A stretch of DNA of 64,000 nt from Planotetraspora thailandica (GCF_016863335.1 NZ_BOOR01000008.1:310001-374000); one strand, 5' to 3'. Shown: positions 10,412-18,888, numbered from the stretch's first letter. Notes: a model not told the origin generated them from the sequence alone. Numbers and translations: made by a program.

Positions 10412-11446
10412 ATGACGACGAAGATGCGCAGCGAGATCGCCGAGCAGCCGGCCGCACTGCGGGCGACGCTTGACGCCCTGCTCCCCCGTACGGAGGAGGT
10501 CCGCAGGCTCGCGCAGGACACCCGTCACATGCTGTTCATCGCCCGGGGCACCTCGGACAACGCCGCGGTTTACGGCCGCTACCTGATCGAGGCGCGGGCC
10601 GGCCGCCTCTCCGCCCTGGCCGCCCCCTCGATCGCCACGACCTACCGGCGCACGCTCGACCTTGACGGCGTGCTGGCCGTTGGCCTGTCCCAGTCCGGCC
10701 GTACGGAGGAGATCGTCGAGACCCTCGAATGGGCCAAGGCCTGCGGGGCCAAGACCGTCGCGATCACCAACGGCGGCGAGGAGTCGCCGCTGGCCCAGGC
10801 CGCCGACCTCGCCCTGTGCACGCTTGCCGGCGAGGAGAAGGCCGTCCCCGCGACCAAGACCTACACCACCCAGCTGGCCGCCCTGGCCGTGCTCGCTCTC
10901 GGCCTCGGCGCCGACGTGAACGGCGACGACCTGCGGCGCGTGCCCGACGCGGTCGAGAAGCTGATCTCCGACCCGGGCGACCTGGACGCGGTGGTCGACG
11001 GGCTGGCCGGCAAGCCCGGCGTGGTCGTCTCCGGGCGGGGCCTCGCCTTCTCCACGGCGCTCGAACTCGCGCTCAAGCTCAAGGAGGCGTGCTACATGCA
11101 CGCCATGGGGTTGTCCTACGCCGACCTGTTGCACGGCCCGATCGCGGTCGTCGACGAGGACACTCCGGCGGTCCTCGTGGCCTCGGGGGAGGGCCCCACC
11201 CTGGCGGGCACGATCTCCCTCGCGCAGCGGGTCACCGGCGCGGGCGCGTCCGCGTTCGGCGTGGGCGGCGGCACCGAACTGGCCGCCGCGTCCACCGCCT
11301 CTCTGAACGGCCCCGACCTGCCGGAATGGGTGTCTCCCCTCGGACTGATCGTGCCGGGGCAGTTGCTGACCGAGGCGCTGGCGCGCAGGCTCGGTATCGA
11401 CCCGGACGCACCCCGCGGTCTGAACAAGGTCACCCAGACCGACTGA
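10412..11446 (+). CDS. SIS-domain protein, probable glucosamine-6-phosphate deaminase/isomerase
   Basis: The 344-residue protein has two SIS (sugar isomerase) domains, the first with FIARGTSDNAAVYGRYL and SQSGRTEEIVETL, the second with VVSGRGLAFSTALELALKLKE. It resembles the isomerase half of GlmS and the AgaS/NagB-II deaminases, which turn amino-sugar phosphates into fructose-6-phosphate or a relative. No N-terminal glutaminase domain is present, favouring a catabolic deaminase over GlmS. The ATG at 10412 has GAGGA at 10397-10401. Fourteen bases separate its stop from the EIIB gene, so it begins a SIS-EIIB-EIIA operon under the DasR operator. Exact substrate is inferred. Confidence 0.8.
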   Translation: MTTKMRSEIAEQPAALRATLDALLPRTEEVRRLAQDTRHMLFIARGTSDNAAVYGRYLIEARAGRLSALAAPSIATTYRRTLDLDGVLAVGLSQSGRTEEIVETLEWAKACGAKTVAITNGGEESPLAQAADLALCTLAGEEKAVPATKTYTTQLAALAVLALGLGADVNGDDLRRVPDAVEKLISDPGDLDAVVDGLAGKPGVVVSGRGLAFSTALELALKLKEACYMHAMGLSYADLLHGPIAVVDEDTPAVLVASGEGPTLAGTISLAQRVTGAGASAFGVGGGTELAAASTASLNGPDLPEWVSPLGLIVPGQLLTEALARRLGIDPDAPRGLNKVTQTD

Positions 11447-11460
11447 ACGGAGAACCCCCC

Positions 11461-11697
11461 ATGGCTGCAGACGCCGAGGCGATCATCGCCGGACTCGGTG
11501 GCGCGGACAACATCATCGAGATCGAGCCCTGCATCACGCGGCTGCGCACCGAGGTGTACGACGCGTCGAAGGTCGACCGGGCGGCGCTTACTGCAGCCGG
11601 CGCCCACGGAGTGATGTCGGCGGGCAATGTCGTGCAGGTCGTGGTGGGCCCGGAGGCCGACACGATCGCCAGCGACATCGAGGACATCATCGGCTGA
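11461..11697 (+). CDS. PTS EIIB component, glucose/GlcNAc family
   Basis: The 78-residue stand-alone EIIB carries the phosphorylated cysteine in IEPCITRLR (Cys24), the hallmark of Glc-family EIIB. It receives phosphate from EIIA and passes it to the sugar held by EIIC. The C-terminal GNVVQVVVGPEADTIASDIE matches the family. The ATG at 11461 follows GGAGAA. It sits between the SIS gene and crr on the same strand; the permease partner is the divergent gene at 8092-9474. Confidence 0.92.
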   Translation: MAADAEAIIAGLGGADNIIEIEPCITRLRTEVYDASKVDRAALTAAGAHGVMSAGNVVQVVVGPEADTIASDIEDIIG

Positions 11698-11770
11698 GCC
11701 CGCTGTGCGTGCGAGCTCGGGGAGGGGCCGTCGGAGCCGGGCTCGGCGCAGCGCGCCAACGGAGAGGCGC

Positions 11771-12223
11771 TTGAATTTGACGACTGTTCTCGCCCCGGTC
11801 GCGGGCGCGGCCTTCGGCCTGGCCGCTGTGCCCGATCCGGTGTTCTCCCAGGCCATGGTGGGCCCCGGAGCGGCGATCGACCCGGAGCGGATTCCCGGTG
11901 AGGCGGTGGCCCCCATCACCGGGACGATCATCAAGTTGCATCCGCACGCCTATGTCGTGGTGGGCGACGACGGCAGGGGGGTTCTGGTCCATCTGGGCAT
12001 CGACACGGTGCAGCTCAGGGGTGCGGGGTTCTGCCTGCTCGCCGCCGAAGGCGACCGTGTCGAGGCCGGGCAGCCCGTGGTGAGGTGGAACCCCGCGGCG
12101 GTGGCGGCCGGTGGCAGGTCGCCTTTCTGCGCCGTCGTCGCCTTGGACGCCGTGGACGGGTCGATCAGCGACGTCGCCGTCGGCACCGTCGGCGCAGGAG
12201 ACGAACTCTTCCAATGGTCCTGA
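11771..12223 (+). CDS. crr: PTS EIIA component (glucose-type)
   Basis: The protein is 150 residues from the TTG at 11771, which follows GGAGAGG; a second in-frame TTG two codons later is an alternative. The EIIA-Glc fold shows VFSQAMVGPGAAIDP, VAPITGTI, and the two histidines in LHPHAY (about His59) and VLVHLGIDTVQL (about His74, the phosphoacceptor). It takes phosphate from HPr and gives it to EIIB. It ends the SIS-EIIB-EIIA run, and its stop lies 12 bp before the first of three 53-bp repeat units. Confidence 0.92.
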   Translation: MNLTTVLAPVAGAAFGLAAVPDPVFSQAMVGPGAAIDPERIPGEAVAPITGTIIKLHPHAYVVVGDDGRGVLVHLGIDTVQLRGAGFCLLAAEGDRVEAGQPVVRWNPAAVAAGGRSPFCAVVALDAVDGSISDVAVGTVGAGDELFQWS

Positions 12224-12235
12224 GCACGCCCCCTT

Positions 12236-12363
12236 TTCTGCATGATCACGGTGGGCGTCCTCGCATTTCGGCGCGGCTGTTCCCGAACTTCTGCATGATC
12301 ACGGGCAGGGTTGTGGCATGTTGGCGCGGGGGTCGCCGAAGTTCTGCATGATCACCACCAGGG
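12236..12363 (+). repeat. Three units of the 53-bp TTCTGCATGATCAC repeat
   Basis: The motif TTCTGCATGATCAC occurs at 12236, 12289 and 12342, exactly 53 bp apart. Between motifs the two complete units share further sequence: GCAT near the middle, then GGCGCGG, and a final CGAA just before the next motif. The last unit breaks off after a small CACCAC/GTGGTG hairpin. 53 is not a multiple of three and no frame reads through, so the array is non-coding. The same unit forms the larger array at 20864-21219. Confidence 0.9.
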
Positions 12364-12453
12364 TGGTGGGGGCTAAGTGGACAAAACGGGCCCTACTGGT
12401 GAAATGTCGCGTGCGACCTGGTAATAAGGAATCTGTGGGGTCTTGGCAGGTCC

Positions 12454-12482
12454 TTGACAGGAATAGGGTGGTCTAGACCGCT
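12454..12482 (+). promoter_or_regulatory. ptsH promoter region with DasR operator
   Basis: A perfect -35 box TTGACA (12454-12459) is followed by GTGGTCTAGACCGC (about 12468-12481), an almost ideal DasR responsive element, lying where RNA polymerase would contact the -10. No clear TANNNT stands at standard spacing, so the exact -10 is uncertain. The arrangement implies repression of ptsH-ptsI by DasR. Confidence 0.8.
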
Positions 12483-12505
12483 TGAGAACCCAAGAAGGAG
12501 TGATC

Positions 12506-12763
12506 GTGGCCGAGCGTAAGGTCAGCGTTGAAGCCGAAGTAGGGCTGCACGCCCGCCCCGCGGCGACGTTCGTGCAGACCGCGGCGAAGGCGCCGTTCGA
12601 CGTCAGCATCGCGAAGGCGGGCGGCCGGCCCGTGAGCGCGAAGAGCATCCTCTCCGTGCTGGCGCTCGACGTCAGGCAGGGAGAGGCCATCGTCATCTCG
12701 GCTGATGGGGAGGGCGCGGAGGAACTGCTCGACCGTCTCGCCGAGATCGCCTCGACCGTCTGA
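12506..12763 (+). CDS. ptsH: PTS phosphocarrier protein HPr
   Basis: The 85-residue protein has the HPr signature VGLHARPAA with phosphorylated His15 and a KSILSVLAL segment around Ser47. It relays phosphate from EI to EIIA. A Ser at the regulatory position is present, but whether an HPr kinase acts in this lineage is not shown here. The GTG at 12506 has AAGGAG upstream at 12495-12500. It is followed after 5 bp by ptsI. Upstream is a DasR operator overlapping the promoter. Confidence 0.95.
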   Translation: MAERKVSVEAEVGLHARPAATFVQTAAKAPFDVSIAKAGGRPVSAKSILSVLALDVRQGEAIVISADGEGAEELLDRLAEIASTV

Positions 12764-12768
12764 CGGCC

Positions 12769-14526
12769 ATGGACCGGCGCGACACCGGGTCAGGCCCGGC
12801 CCCCGACGAGATCACCGAGAGCCCTGAGGCGCAGGAGCTGATTCCCCGGCTCCTCACCGGCACGGGGGTCAGCCCCGGAGCCGGTTACGGCCCGGCTCGG
12901 CTCGTGGTGGGAGACGTCCCCGAGCCCGCCGCGGGGTCGAGGCACGACGGTGATGCGCCGGCCGAACGTGACAGGGCCGAACGCGCCCTTGACGAGGTGG
13001 CCGCCGACCTGGAGGAGCGCGGAGCCCGGGCCGGCGGCGATGCCGAGGACGTGCTCGTCGCGCAGGCGATGATGGCCCGCGATCCCGAGCTCGCCGCGTC
13101 GGTCGGCCTTCTGATCGACCAAGGTGTCGCCGCGCCGAGAGCCATCTTCGAAGCTTTCGGGAAATATCGGGATCTGCTGGCCGCGGCCGGGGGCTACCTC
13201 GGCGAGCGGGTGGCCGACCTGGACGACATCCGGGACCGGGTGATCGCCGTCCTCACCGGCCTGCCGATCCCCGGCATCCCCCTCGACGCGGCCGAGCCGT
13301 ACGTGCTGGTGGCCAGGGATCTGGCCCCCGCCGACACGGCGCTGCTCCCCAAGGATCTCGTGGCCGCCTTCGTCACCGAGCAGGGCGGCCCGACGAGCCA
13401 CACCGCCATCCTCGCCCGCTCGATGGGCGTACCCGCCGTGGTCGGCTGCGCGGGCGCCACCGCCGTCGAGCCCGGCACGCCCGTCCTCGTCGACGGAGCG
13501 ACCGGGCGCGTACGGCTGTCGCCCTCCGAGGACGAGGTGGCGGACGCCCTGCGGGCCGAGGAGGCCAGGCGGGCCGTGTTGTCGGCCGCGGCCGGCCCGG
13601 GCGCCACCGCCGACGGCCATGCGGTGCCGCTGCTCGCCAACATCGGCGGCCCGCGCGACCTGGAGGCCGCGCTCGCCGCGGGAGCCGAGGGCGTCGGCCT
13701 CTATCGCACCGAGTTCCTCTTCCTCGACAGGGACACCGCTCCCACCCCCGAGGAGCAGGAGGAGGCCTACCGGGCCGTCTTCGAGGCGTTCCCCCACGGA
13801 CGTGTGGTGGTCAGGACCCTCGACGCCGGTGCGGACAAGCCCCTCCCGTTCCTGCCGCCGCCAGGCGAGGAGCCGAACCCGGCGCTTGGCGAGCGGGGAA
13901 TCCGCATGTTCCGGCGCCATCCCGACATCATGACCGCCCAGCTCGGCGCGCTCGCCCGTGCCGTGACGGGGGCGACCGCGAACGTGGAGATCATGGCGCC
14001 CATGGTGGCGACCGCCCAGGAGGCGGCCTGGTTCGCCGAGGCCTGCCGTACGGCGGGGCTCGACAGCGCGGGCATCATGATCGAGGTCCCGTCGGCGGCG
14101 ATCAGGGCGGCCGACCTGATCGAGGTGGTCGACTTCTTCTCGATCGGCACCAACGACCTCACGCAGTACGCTCTGGCGGCCGACCGGCAGGTCAGCGGAG
14201 TCGCGGGTCTCCAAGACCCCTGGCATCCCGCCGTGCTCGACCTCATTCGGACGGCGGCGTCCGCGGCGTCGGCCGCGGGGAAGGGCTGCGGCGTCTGCGG
14301 GGAGGCGGCGGCCGACCCCGTGCTCGCGTGCGTGCTCGTGGGCATGGGCGTGAGCTCGCTCTCCATGGCGGCTCCCGCGTTGCCGTGGGTGCGGGCCGCT
14401 CTGGCCGCGCACACGCTCGAGCAGTGTCGTACGGCCGCCGCCGCGGCACGTTCGTCCGTCACGCCCGGCGACGCCGTGGAGGCCGCCCGGGCGGAGCTTC
14501 CCGGCCTGCACCAGCTCGGTCTCTGA
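12769..14526 (+). CDS. ptsI: PTS enzyme I, phosphoenolpyruvate-protein phosphotransferase
   Basis: The 585-residue enzyme starts the PTS chain by taking phosphate from PEP. The active histidine lies in GGPTSHTAILARSMG (about His211). The PEP-binding domain has GVGLYRTEFLFLDR, DAGADKPLPF and SIGTNDLTQY, and the catalytic cysteine is in GVCGEAAADP. About 30 acidic residues precede the usual start point (TGTGVSPGAGYG), so the ATG at 12769 gives an unusual N-terminal extension; a downstream start cannot be excluded. It is coupled to ptsH with a 5-bp gap. Confidence 0.95.
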   Translation: MDRRDTGSGPAPDEITESPEAQELIPRLLTGTGVSPGAGYGPARLVVGDVPEPAAGSRHDGDAPAERDRAERALDEVAADLEERGARAGGDAEDVLVAQAMMARDPELAASVGLLIDQGVAAPRAIFEAFGKYRDLLAAAGGYLGERVADLDDIRDRVIAVLTGLPIPGIPLDAAEPYVLVARDLAPADTALLPKDLVAAFVTEQGGPTSHTAILARSMGVPAVVGCAGATAVEPGTPVLVDGATGRVRLSPSEDEVADALRAEEARRAVLSAAAGPGATADGHAVPLLANIGGPRDLEAALAAGAEGVGLYRTEFLFLDRDTAPTPEEQEEAYRAVFEAFPHGRVVVRTLDAGADKPLPFLPPPGEEPNPALGERGIRMFRRHPDIMTAQLGALARAVTGATANVEIMAPMVATAQEAAWFAEACRTAGLDSAGIMIEVPSAAIRAADLIEVVDFFSIGTNDLTQYALAADRQVSGVAGLQDPWHPAVLDLIRTAASAASAAGKGCGVCGEAAADPVLACVLVGMGVSSLSMAAPALPWVRAALAAHTLEQCRTAAAAARSSVTPGDAVEAARAELPGLHQLGL

Positions 14527-14595
14527 GGGGCCGTTAAAGGCGTCGGTCACACGGTTCGGGTCCGGGTGGCTCACCCACGCCGATAACGTAAAGGA

Positions 14596-15918
14596 ATGCT
14601 AAAGCTGGGGCGTGGTGGAATCGGTCTCGTCGCTCTTCTGATGACCGGATGCTCAGCCGGATTAGGCGCCACCGCGCCGTCGGCGCGACCCTCGGAAACC
14701 GTGACCTCGCCCGCTTCCATGCCCGCCTCTTCGCCTCCGCCCTCTCCCAGCCCCTCGCCGTCGGCCACGGCGCCGCGGACCCGCGCGGAGGAGACGCTGG
14801 CCGGAATGTCCGACGAGGACAAGGTCGCCCAATTGTTCGTCGCCGTGGTCTACGGCACGGGCGCCGACTCCTCCCGGAAAGAGAACCGTGCGAGGTACGG
14901 CGTCGACACTCCGGTGGAGGTCGTCAAGAAGTACCGGCCGGGCGGCGTGATCCTGTTCAACTGGGCGGACAACATCTCCAGCGTGAGTCAGGTGGCCGCG
15001 CTCACCACGGGCCTGCGCAAGGCTTCCGCCACGCCCTTGGTGATCGGAGTCGACCAGGAGAACGGCATCGTGTCCCGGTTGTCCCCGCTGATCACGAAAC
15101 TGCCGGGCTCCCTCGCCATCGGGCGCACCGGCGACCCCGGGAACGCGCGCGACTCCGCCCGCGTCACCGGCGAGGAGCTCAAGGCGCTCGGGATCTCCCT
15201 CGACTACGCCCCGGTCGCCGACGTCAACATCAACCCGCGCAACCCCGTGATCGGTCCCCGCGCGTACGGCTCGGACCCGCGCAAGGTGGCTCCGATGGTC
15301 GGCGCCGCGGTGGACGGATTCCACGACGCGGGCGTCGCCTCGGTGGCCAAGCACTTCCCCGGGCACGGCGACACCTCGGTCGACAGCCACACCGGGCTGC
15401 CGGTGATCAAGCACACGTTGGCGCAGTGGGAGAAGCTGGACGCGCCGCCCTTCCGTGAGGCGATCAAGCACGGGGTGGACGCGATCATGACCGCCCACGT
15501 GGTGATGCCGAAGCTCGACCCGTCGGGCGACCCCTCCACCCTCTCGCCCAAGATCCTCACCGGCCTGCTCCGCGACAAGCTGGGTTTCGACGGCGTCGTC
15601 ACGACCGACGCGCTCGACATGGCCGGAGTCAGGAAGAAGTACGGCGACGCCGAGGTGGCGGTGCGCTCCATCCTCGCCGGCGCCGACATGCTTCTGATGC
15701 CGCCGGACTACCCCACGGCGTACGAGGCGGTCCTGAAGGCCGTTCGCTCGGGACGGATCACGCGCGACCGGCTCGACCAGTCGGTGTTGCGGATCCTGCG
15801 GCTCAAGGAGAAGCGCGGCCTCTACGGGCCGATCACGACCGACCCCGGCGCGGTCAAGTCGGCGCAGCACCTCAAGATCGCCAAGCGGCTGCTGGCGGAA
15901 ACCGGATCCGGCGCCTGA
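14596..15918 (+). CDS. GH3 beta-N-acetylhexosaminidase lipoprotein (NagZ-like)
   Basis: The 440-residue exported lipoprotein has a short signal peptide ending in the lipobox LMTGC (Cys19), then a Ser/Pro-rich linker to about residue 65. The catalytic GH3 domain follows, with VIGVDQENGIVSRL, LDYAPVADVN, and KHFPGHGDTSVDSHTGLP, which carries the Asp-His dyad typical of NagZ enzymes. The nucleophile Asp is in TTDALDMAG. It releases GlcNAc from chitin or peptidoglycan fragments outside the membrane, feeding the PTS encoded just upstream. No clear DasR site precedes it. The exact substrate is not decidable from sequence. Confidence 0.9.
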   Translation: MLKLGRGGIGLVALLMTGCSAGLGATAPSARPSETVTSPASMPASSPPPSPSPSPSATAPRTRAEETLAGMSDEDKVAQLFVAVVYGTGADSSRKENRARYGVDTPVEVVKKYRPGGVILFNWADNISSVSQVAALTTGLRKASATPLVIGVDQENGIVSRLSPLITKLPGSLAIGRTGDPGNARDSARVTGEELKALGISLDYAPVADVNINPRNPVIGPRAYGSDPRKVAPMVGAAVDGFHDAGVASVAKHFPGHGDTSVDSHTGLPVIKHTLAQWEKLDAPPFREAIKHGVDAIMTAHVVMPKLDPSGDPSTLSPKILTGLLRDKLGFDGVVTTDALDMAGVRKKYGDAEVAVRSILAGADMLLMPPDYPTAYEAVLKAVRSGRITRDRLDQSVLRILRLKEKRGLYGPITTDPGAVKSAQHLKIAKRLLAETGSGA

Positions 15919-15961
15919 GCGCCGGGTCCGCCCGGCCCGCGGCACGCATATCCTGTTACGC

Positions 15962-16630
15962 GTGTCAATTGAAGGTCCTGCGCTCAGGGGCGTGCTGATC
16001 GACTGGGGCGGCGTCCTCACCACGAGCCTGGGCGACTCCATCACGCATTGGCTCGAATCCGACGGCATCGACGCCGGGCACTACCGCGGCGTCATGCGCG
16101 ATCTCGTCCTCCACGCGTACGAGGCGGGGGAGGACGGAGCGGAGAATCCGATTCACGCGCTGGAGCGCGGCGAGGTGCTCGCGGCCGACTTCGAACGGGA
16201 CCTGGCGGCCCGCCTGCTGACCCTCGACGGGGTGCCGCCGGTGGCGGAGGGGCTGCTCGCCCGGATGTTCGCCGGTTTCCGGCCGGTCGAGGAGATGAAC
16301 GAGATGCTGCGCCGGGCGCGGGCAGCGGGGATCAGCACGTGCCTGCTGTCCAACTCATGGGCCAACGACTACCCCCGCGACGGCTGGGACGGGCTGTTCG
16401 ACGCCGTCGTCATCTCCGGCGAGGTCGGCATGCGCAAACCCGAGCCGCGCATCTTCCACCACGCGCTCGGGCTGGTCGGCCTGGAACCGGAGCAGTGCGT
16501 GTTCATCGACGACATCGAGGCCAACATCCAGGCCGCGGAGGCGCTCGGAATCGTCGGCATCCACCATCGCGACGCCATCACCACGATCGGCGCGATGGAG
16601 CAGCTGTTCAGCCTGCCGTTCCGGGCGTGA
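15962..16630 (+). CDS. HAD-superfamily hydrolase (subfamily IA)
   Basis: The 222-residue protein has all four HAD motifs: nucleophile Asp in VLIDWGGVLT (about residue 14; the DxGGV variant typical of epoxide-hydrolase N-domain relatives), Ser in CLLSNSW, Lys in GMRKPEPRIF, and the acid pair in VFIDDIEANI. A helical cap lies at about 25-110. Substrate is unknown; relatives are phosphatases of small metabolites. The start is GTG 15962. It stands 24 bp before the DUF6912 gene and is the first of three HAD genes in 2.7 kb. Confidence 0.88.
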   Translation: MSIEGPALRGVLIDWGGVLTTSLGDSITHWLESDGIDAGHYRGVMRDLVLHAYEAGEDGAENPIHALERGEVLAADFERDLAARLLTLDGVPPVAEGLLARMFAGFRPVEEMNEMLRRARAAGISTCLLSNSWANDYPRDGWDGLFDAVVISGEVGMRKPEPRIFHHALGLVGLEPEQCVFIDDIEANIQAAEALGIVGIHHRDAITTIGAMEQLFSLPFRA

Positions 16631-16654
16631 GCCCGGAGGAGAGTCGAGAGACGC

Positions 16655-17167
16655 ATGCGCGTATACCTGCCGTGCACGCTTGCCGCGCTGGCCGAGGTGG
16701 TCGCCGCCGGAGAGCTGGGACCGGCCCCGTTGACCGGGTTCGCCGTCACCCCCGCGCTCGTCGAGTGGTACGCCTCGGGTGACACCGAGGAGCTCGAATA
16801 CGTCGCGCTGACCGAGGCGGCCCGCGCGTCGCTGCGCATGCTGGCCGCCGACCGGGCCGACGGGGTCGAGGTCGCGGCACGGCGGGTCGTCGTCGCGGCC
16901 GACATGCCCGACAGCGCCGTGACGGCGGGCGTCGACCTGGAGGAGCGCGCCCGGGTGCGGCTGCTGAAGTCGGTGCCGATCGCCGAGCTCGCCTCCGTCC
17001 ACGTCGACGACCCCGCGGCGGTTCCCGACGTCGAGGCGGCCGTCGCCGCGATCGCCGCCGCCGACCGCGGCGACGACGACGCGCGGTTCGTCGTCGACGG
17101 CGCCGAGGACCACGAGCTCATGTGGTACGCCACGCAGGAAATCCCCGACTTGCTGGGCCGACGGTGA
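16655..17167 (+). CDS. DUF6912 family protein
   Basis: The 170-residue cytoplasmic protein begins MRVYLPCTLAALAEV and shows TGFAVTPALVEWYASGD, ELEYVALTEAA and RRVVVAADMPD. These are hallmarks of a short actinobacterial family of unknown function (DUF6912) that often neighbours HAD genes. No signal peptide or membrane helix is seen. It is probably co-transcribed with the upstream HAD gene (24-bp gap, GGAGGAG at about 16636). I assign no biochemical role. Confidence 0.75.
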   Translation: MRVYLPCTLAALAEVVAAGELGPAPLTGFAVTPALVEWYASGDTEELEYVALTEAARASLRMLAADRADGVEVAARRVVVAADMPDSAVTAGVDLEERARVRLLKSVPIAELASVHVDDPAAVPDVEAAVAAIAAADRGDDDARFVVDGAEDHELMWYATQEIPDLLGRR

Positions 17168-17175
17168 ACGTTCAC
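17164..17175. promoter_or_regulatory. 12-bp perfect palindrome before the second HAD gene
   Basis: GTGAACGTTCAC overlaps the stop codon of the DUF6912 gene and lies 38 bp before the next start. It could be an operator in a short promoter region, but no matching regulator is identified. Confidence 0.3.
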
Positions 17176-17212
17176 GGAGTTGTCACAGCTCACCCGTAAG
17201 CTCTAGAGCGAT

Positions 17213-17845
17213 ATGACACACATAGTTTGGGACTGGAACGGCACGCTGTTCCACGACATCGACGCGGTGGTCGGGGCCACCAACGAGGTCTTCCTCCCCT
17301 ACGGGCTGGCCCCTTTCGACGCGGACTCCTTCCGGGAGGTCTACACGCGGCCGATCTGGGTGGCCTACGAGCGCATGCTCGGCCGCCCGCTCGAACAGGG
17401 CGAGTGGGAGCGGCTGGACGTCGCCTTCCACGAGCACTACCACCGGCTCATGCTGGCGTGCGAGCTGGCCAAAGACGCCCTGTCCTGCCTCCGCGAATGG
17501 GAGGGCTCCGGCAGCACGCAGTCGCTGCTGTCCATGTGGGCACACGACCGGCTGGTCCCCAAGGTCGGCGAGTTCGGCATCGGCGGGCACTTCAGCCGGG
17601 TCGACGGACTGCGCGCGGCCTCCGGGGGCACCAAGGCCGAACACATGGTCGCCCACCTGCGGGCCCTCGCCCTCGACCCGGAGACCGTCGTCGTCATCGG
17701 GGACAGCGTCGACGACGGGCACGCGGCCCAGCACGTCGGGGCGCGGGCGATCCTCTACACCGGAGGCATGACGCGGCGTTCGGAGCTGGAGCTTCTCGGC
17801 TTCCCCGTCGTCGACTCGCTCTCCGAGGCGCTCGGCCACGTCTGA
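17213..17845 (+). CDS. HAD-superfamily hydrolase, phosphoglycolate phosphatase-like
   Basis: The 210-residue protein has an intact HAD motif I, IVWDWNGTLF (nucleophile Asp7, acid/base position Trp-shifted as DWNGT). Motif II Ser is in LLSMWAHD, the Lys in GGTKAEHM, and motif IV is VVIGDSVDDGHAA. The C-terminal end resembles Gph-type phosphatases. The substrate is not known. It has its own short upstream region with a 12-bp palindrome and is followed after 113 bp by a third HAD gene. Confidence 0.85.
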   Translation: MTHIVWDWNGTLFHDIDAVVGATNEVFLPYGLAPFDADSFREVYTRPIWVAYERMLGRPLEQGEWERLDVAFHEHYHRLMLACELAKDALSCLREWEGSGSTQSLLSMWAHDRLVPKVGEFGIGGHFSRVDGLRAASGGTKAEHMVAHLRALALDPETVVVIGDSVDDGHAAQHVGARAILYTGGMTRRSELELLGFPVVDSLSEALGHV

Positions 17846-17958
17846 TTTCGTACGGCTCTCGCCCCTGTGGTGCGACCTCGGCATGAGAGGGTCCTCAAGC
17901 CGGGGCCCCGGCCGTACCCTTGGGCACGAGGCACGCCGAATCCCCCACGGAGGCCACG

Positions 17959-18678
17959 ATTAACCGTCTCGTTCTCTGGAACGTCGATCTCACCCTCGTC
18001 GACGTGACCATCGTCACCCGGGACGCCTATGCGGACGCGTTCCGAATGGTGACCGGGCGACCTCTGGTCAAGCTGGCGCCCGCGATGGGCCGCCCGGACT
18101 CCGAGATCATCTTCGAGACGCTGGCGATCAACGGCATCGTGGTCGAAGACCAGCACCTGCCGCGGTTCCTCGACGCGCTCGCGGTCAGCTTCGCGTCGAA
18201 GCACAAGCGGTTGGCCAAGGAAGGGCGGACGATGCCGGGCGCCAAGGATGCGCTCAAGGCGGTCGCACGGCTCGACGGGGTGGTGCAGTCGGTGCTCACC
18301 GGCACCATCAAGGGCAACGCCGTACACAAGCTGACCGCGTTCGGCCTGGACAAGTGGGTGGACTTCGAGGTCGGCGGTTACGGCGAGGAGGTCTATCCCA
18401 AGGCGACCCTGCTCCAGGTGGCGCAGGGCAGGGCCAAGGACAAGCACGGCGTGCCGTTCACCGCGCAGAACACGGTGCTCATCGGAGACTCGACCCGTGA
18501 CGTGCAGGCGGCCAGGATCGGCGGGGCGTCGGTCATCGCCGTCGCCTCCGGCCGGTCCATGGCGGCCGAGTTGCACGAGGCGGGGGCCGACATCGTGCTG
18601 CCCGATCTGACCAACGCCTCGGAGGTCGTGGCGGCTGTCGCACGCCTGACCAGCCCGGTGGACCGCAAGGCCGGCTGA
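17959..18678 (+). CDS. HAD-fold protein with Asn in place of the catalytic Asp; probable ATT start
   Basis: The 239-residue protein follows the HAD plan: motif I LVLWNVDLTLVD, motif II SVLTGT, Lys in VYPKATL, and motif IV IGDSTRDVQAA. The first Asp of motif I, the phosphoryl-accepting nucleophile, is Asn (AAC) at about residue 8, so phosphatase activity is doubtful. The best start is ATT at 17959, with GGAGG at 17949-17953 and 5-bp spacing. The only upstream alternative, TTG at 17920, has no ribosome-binding site and adds 13 unlikely residues. A binding or regulatory role, or a different chemistry, is possible. Confidence 0.75.
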   Translation: MNRLVLWNVDLTLVDVTIVTRDAYADAFRMVTGRPLVKLAPAMGRPDSEIIFETLAINGIVVEDQHLPRFLDALAVSFASKHKRLAKEGRTMPGAKDALKAVARLDGVVQSVLTGTIKGNAVHKLTAFGLDKWVDFEVGGYGEEVYPKATLLQVAQGRAKDKHGVPFTAQNTVLIGDSTRDVQAARIGGASVIAVASGRSMAAELHEAGADIVLPDLTNASEVVAAVARLTSPVDRKAG

Positions 18679-18888
18679 GCACCGCATTTCGGCGTCTTGC
18701 GTGCCGTACAGGAGGGGAACCTGACGCCGTGCGCGGGCCTCGCTGACCACGGCCGGCCTCGGGCTCAGACGGGCGATCGGGGTCGGAGACCTGGATCGCC
18801 GCGGACCACCTGCGGCACACATATGAACTGCTGTTTCTATGTGGGCGGTGACGGTGACATCCGGCCGTGACCTCGTAAGGATGGGCTC

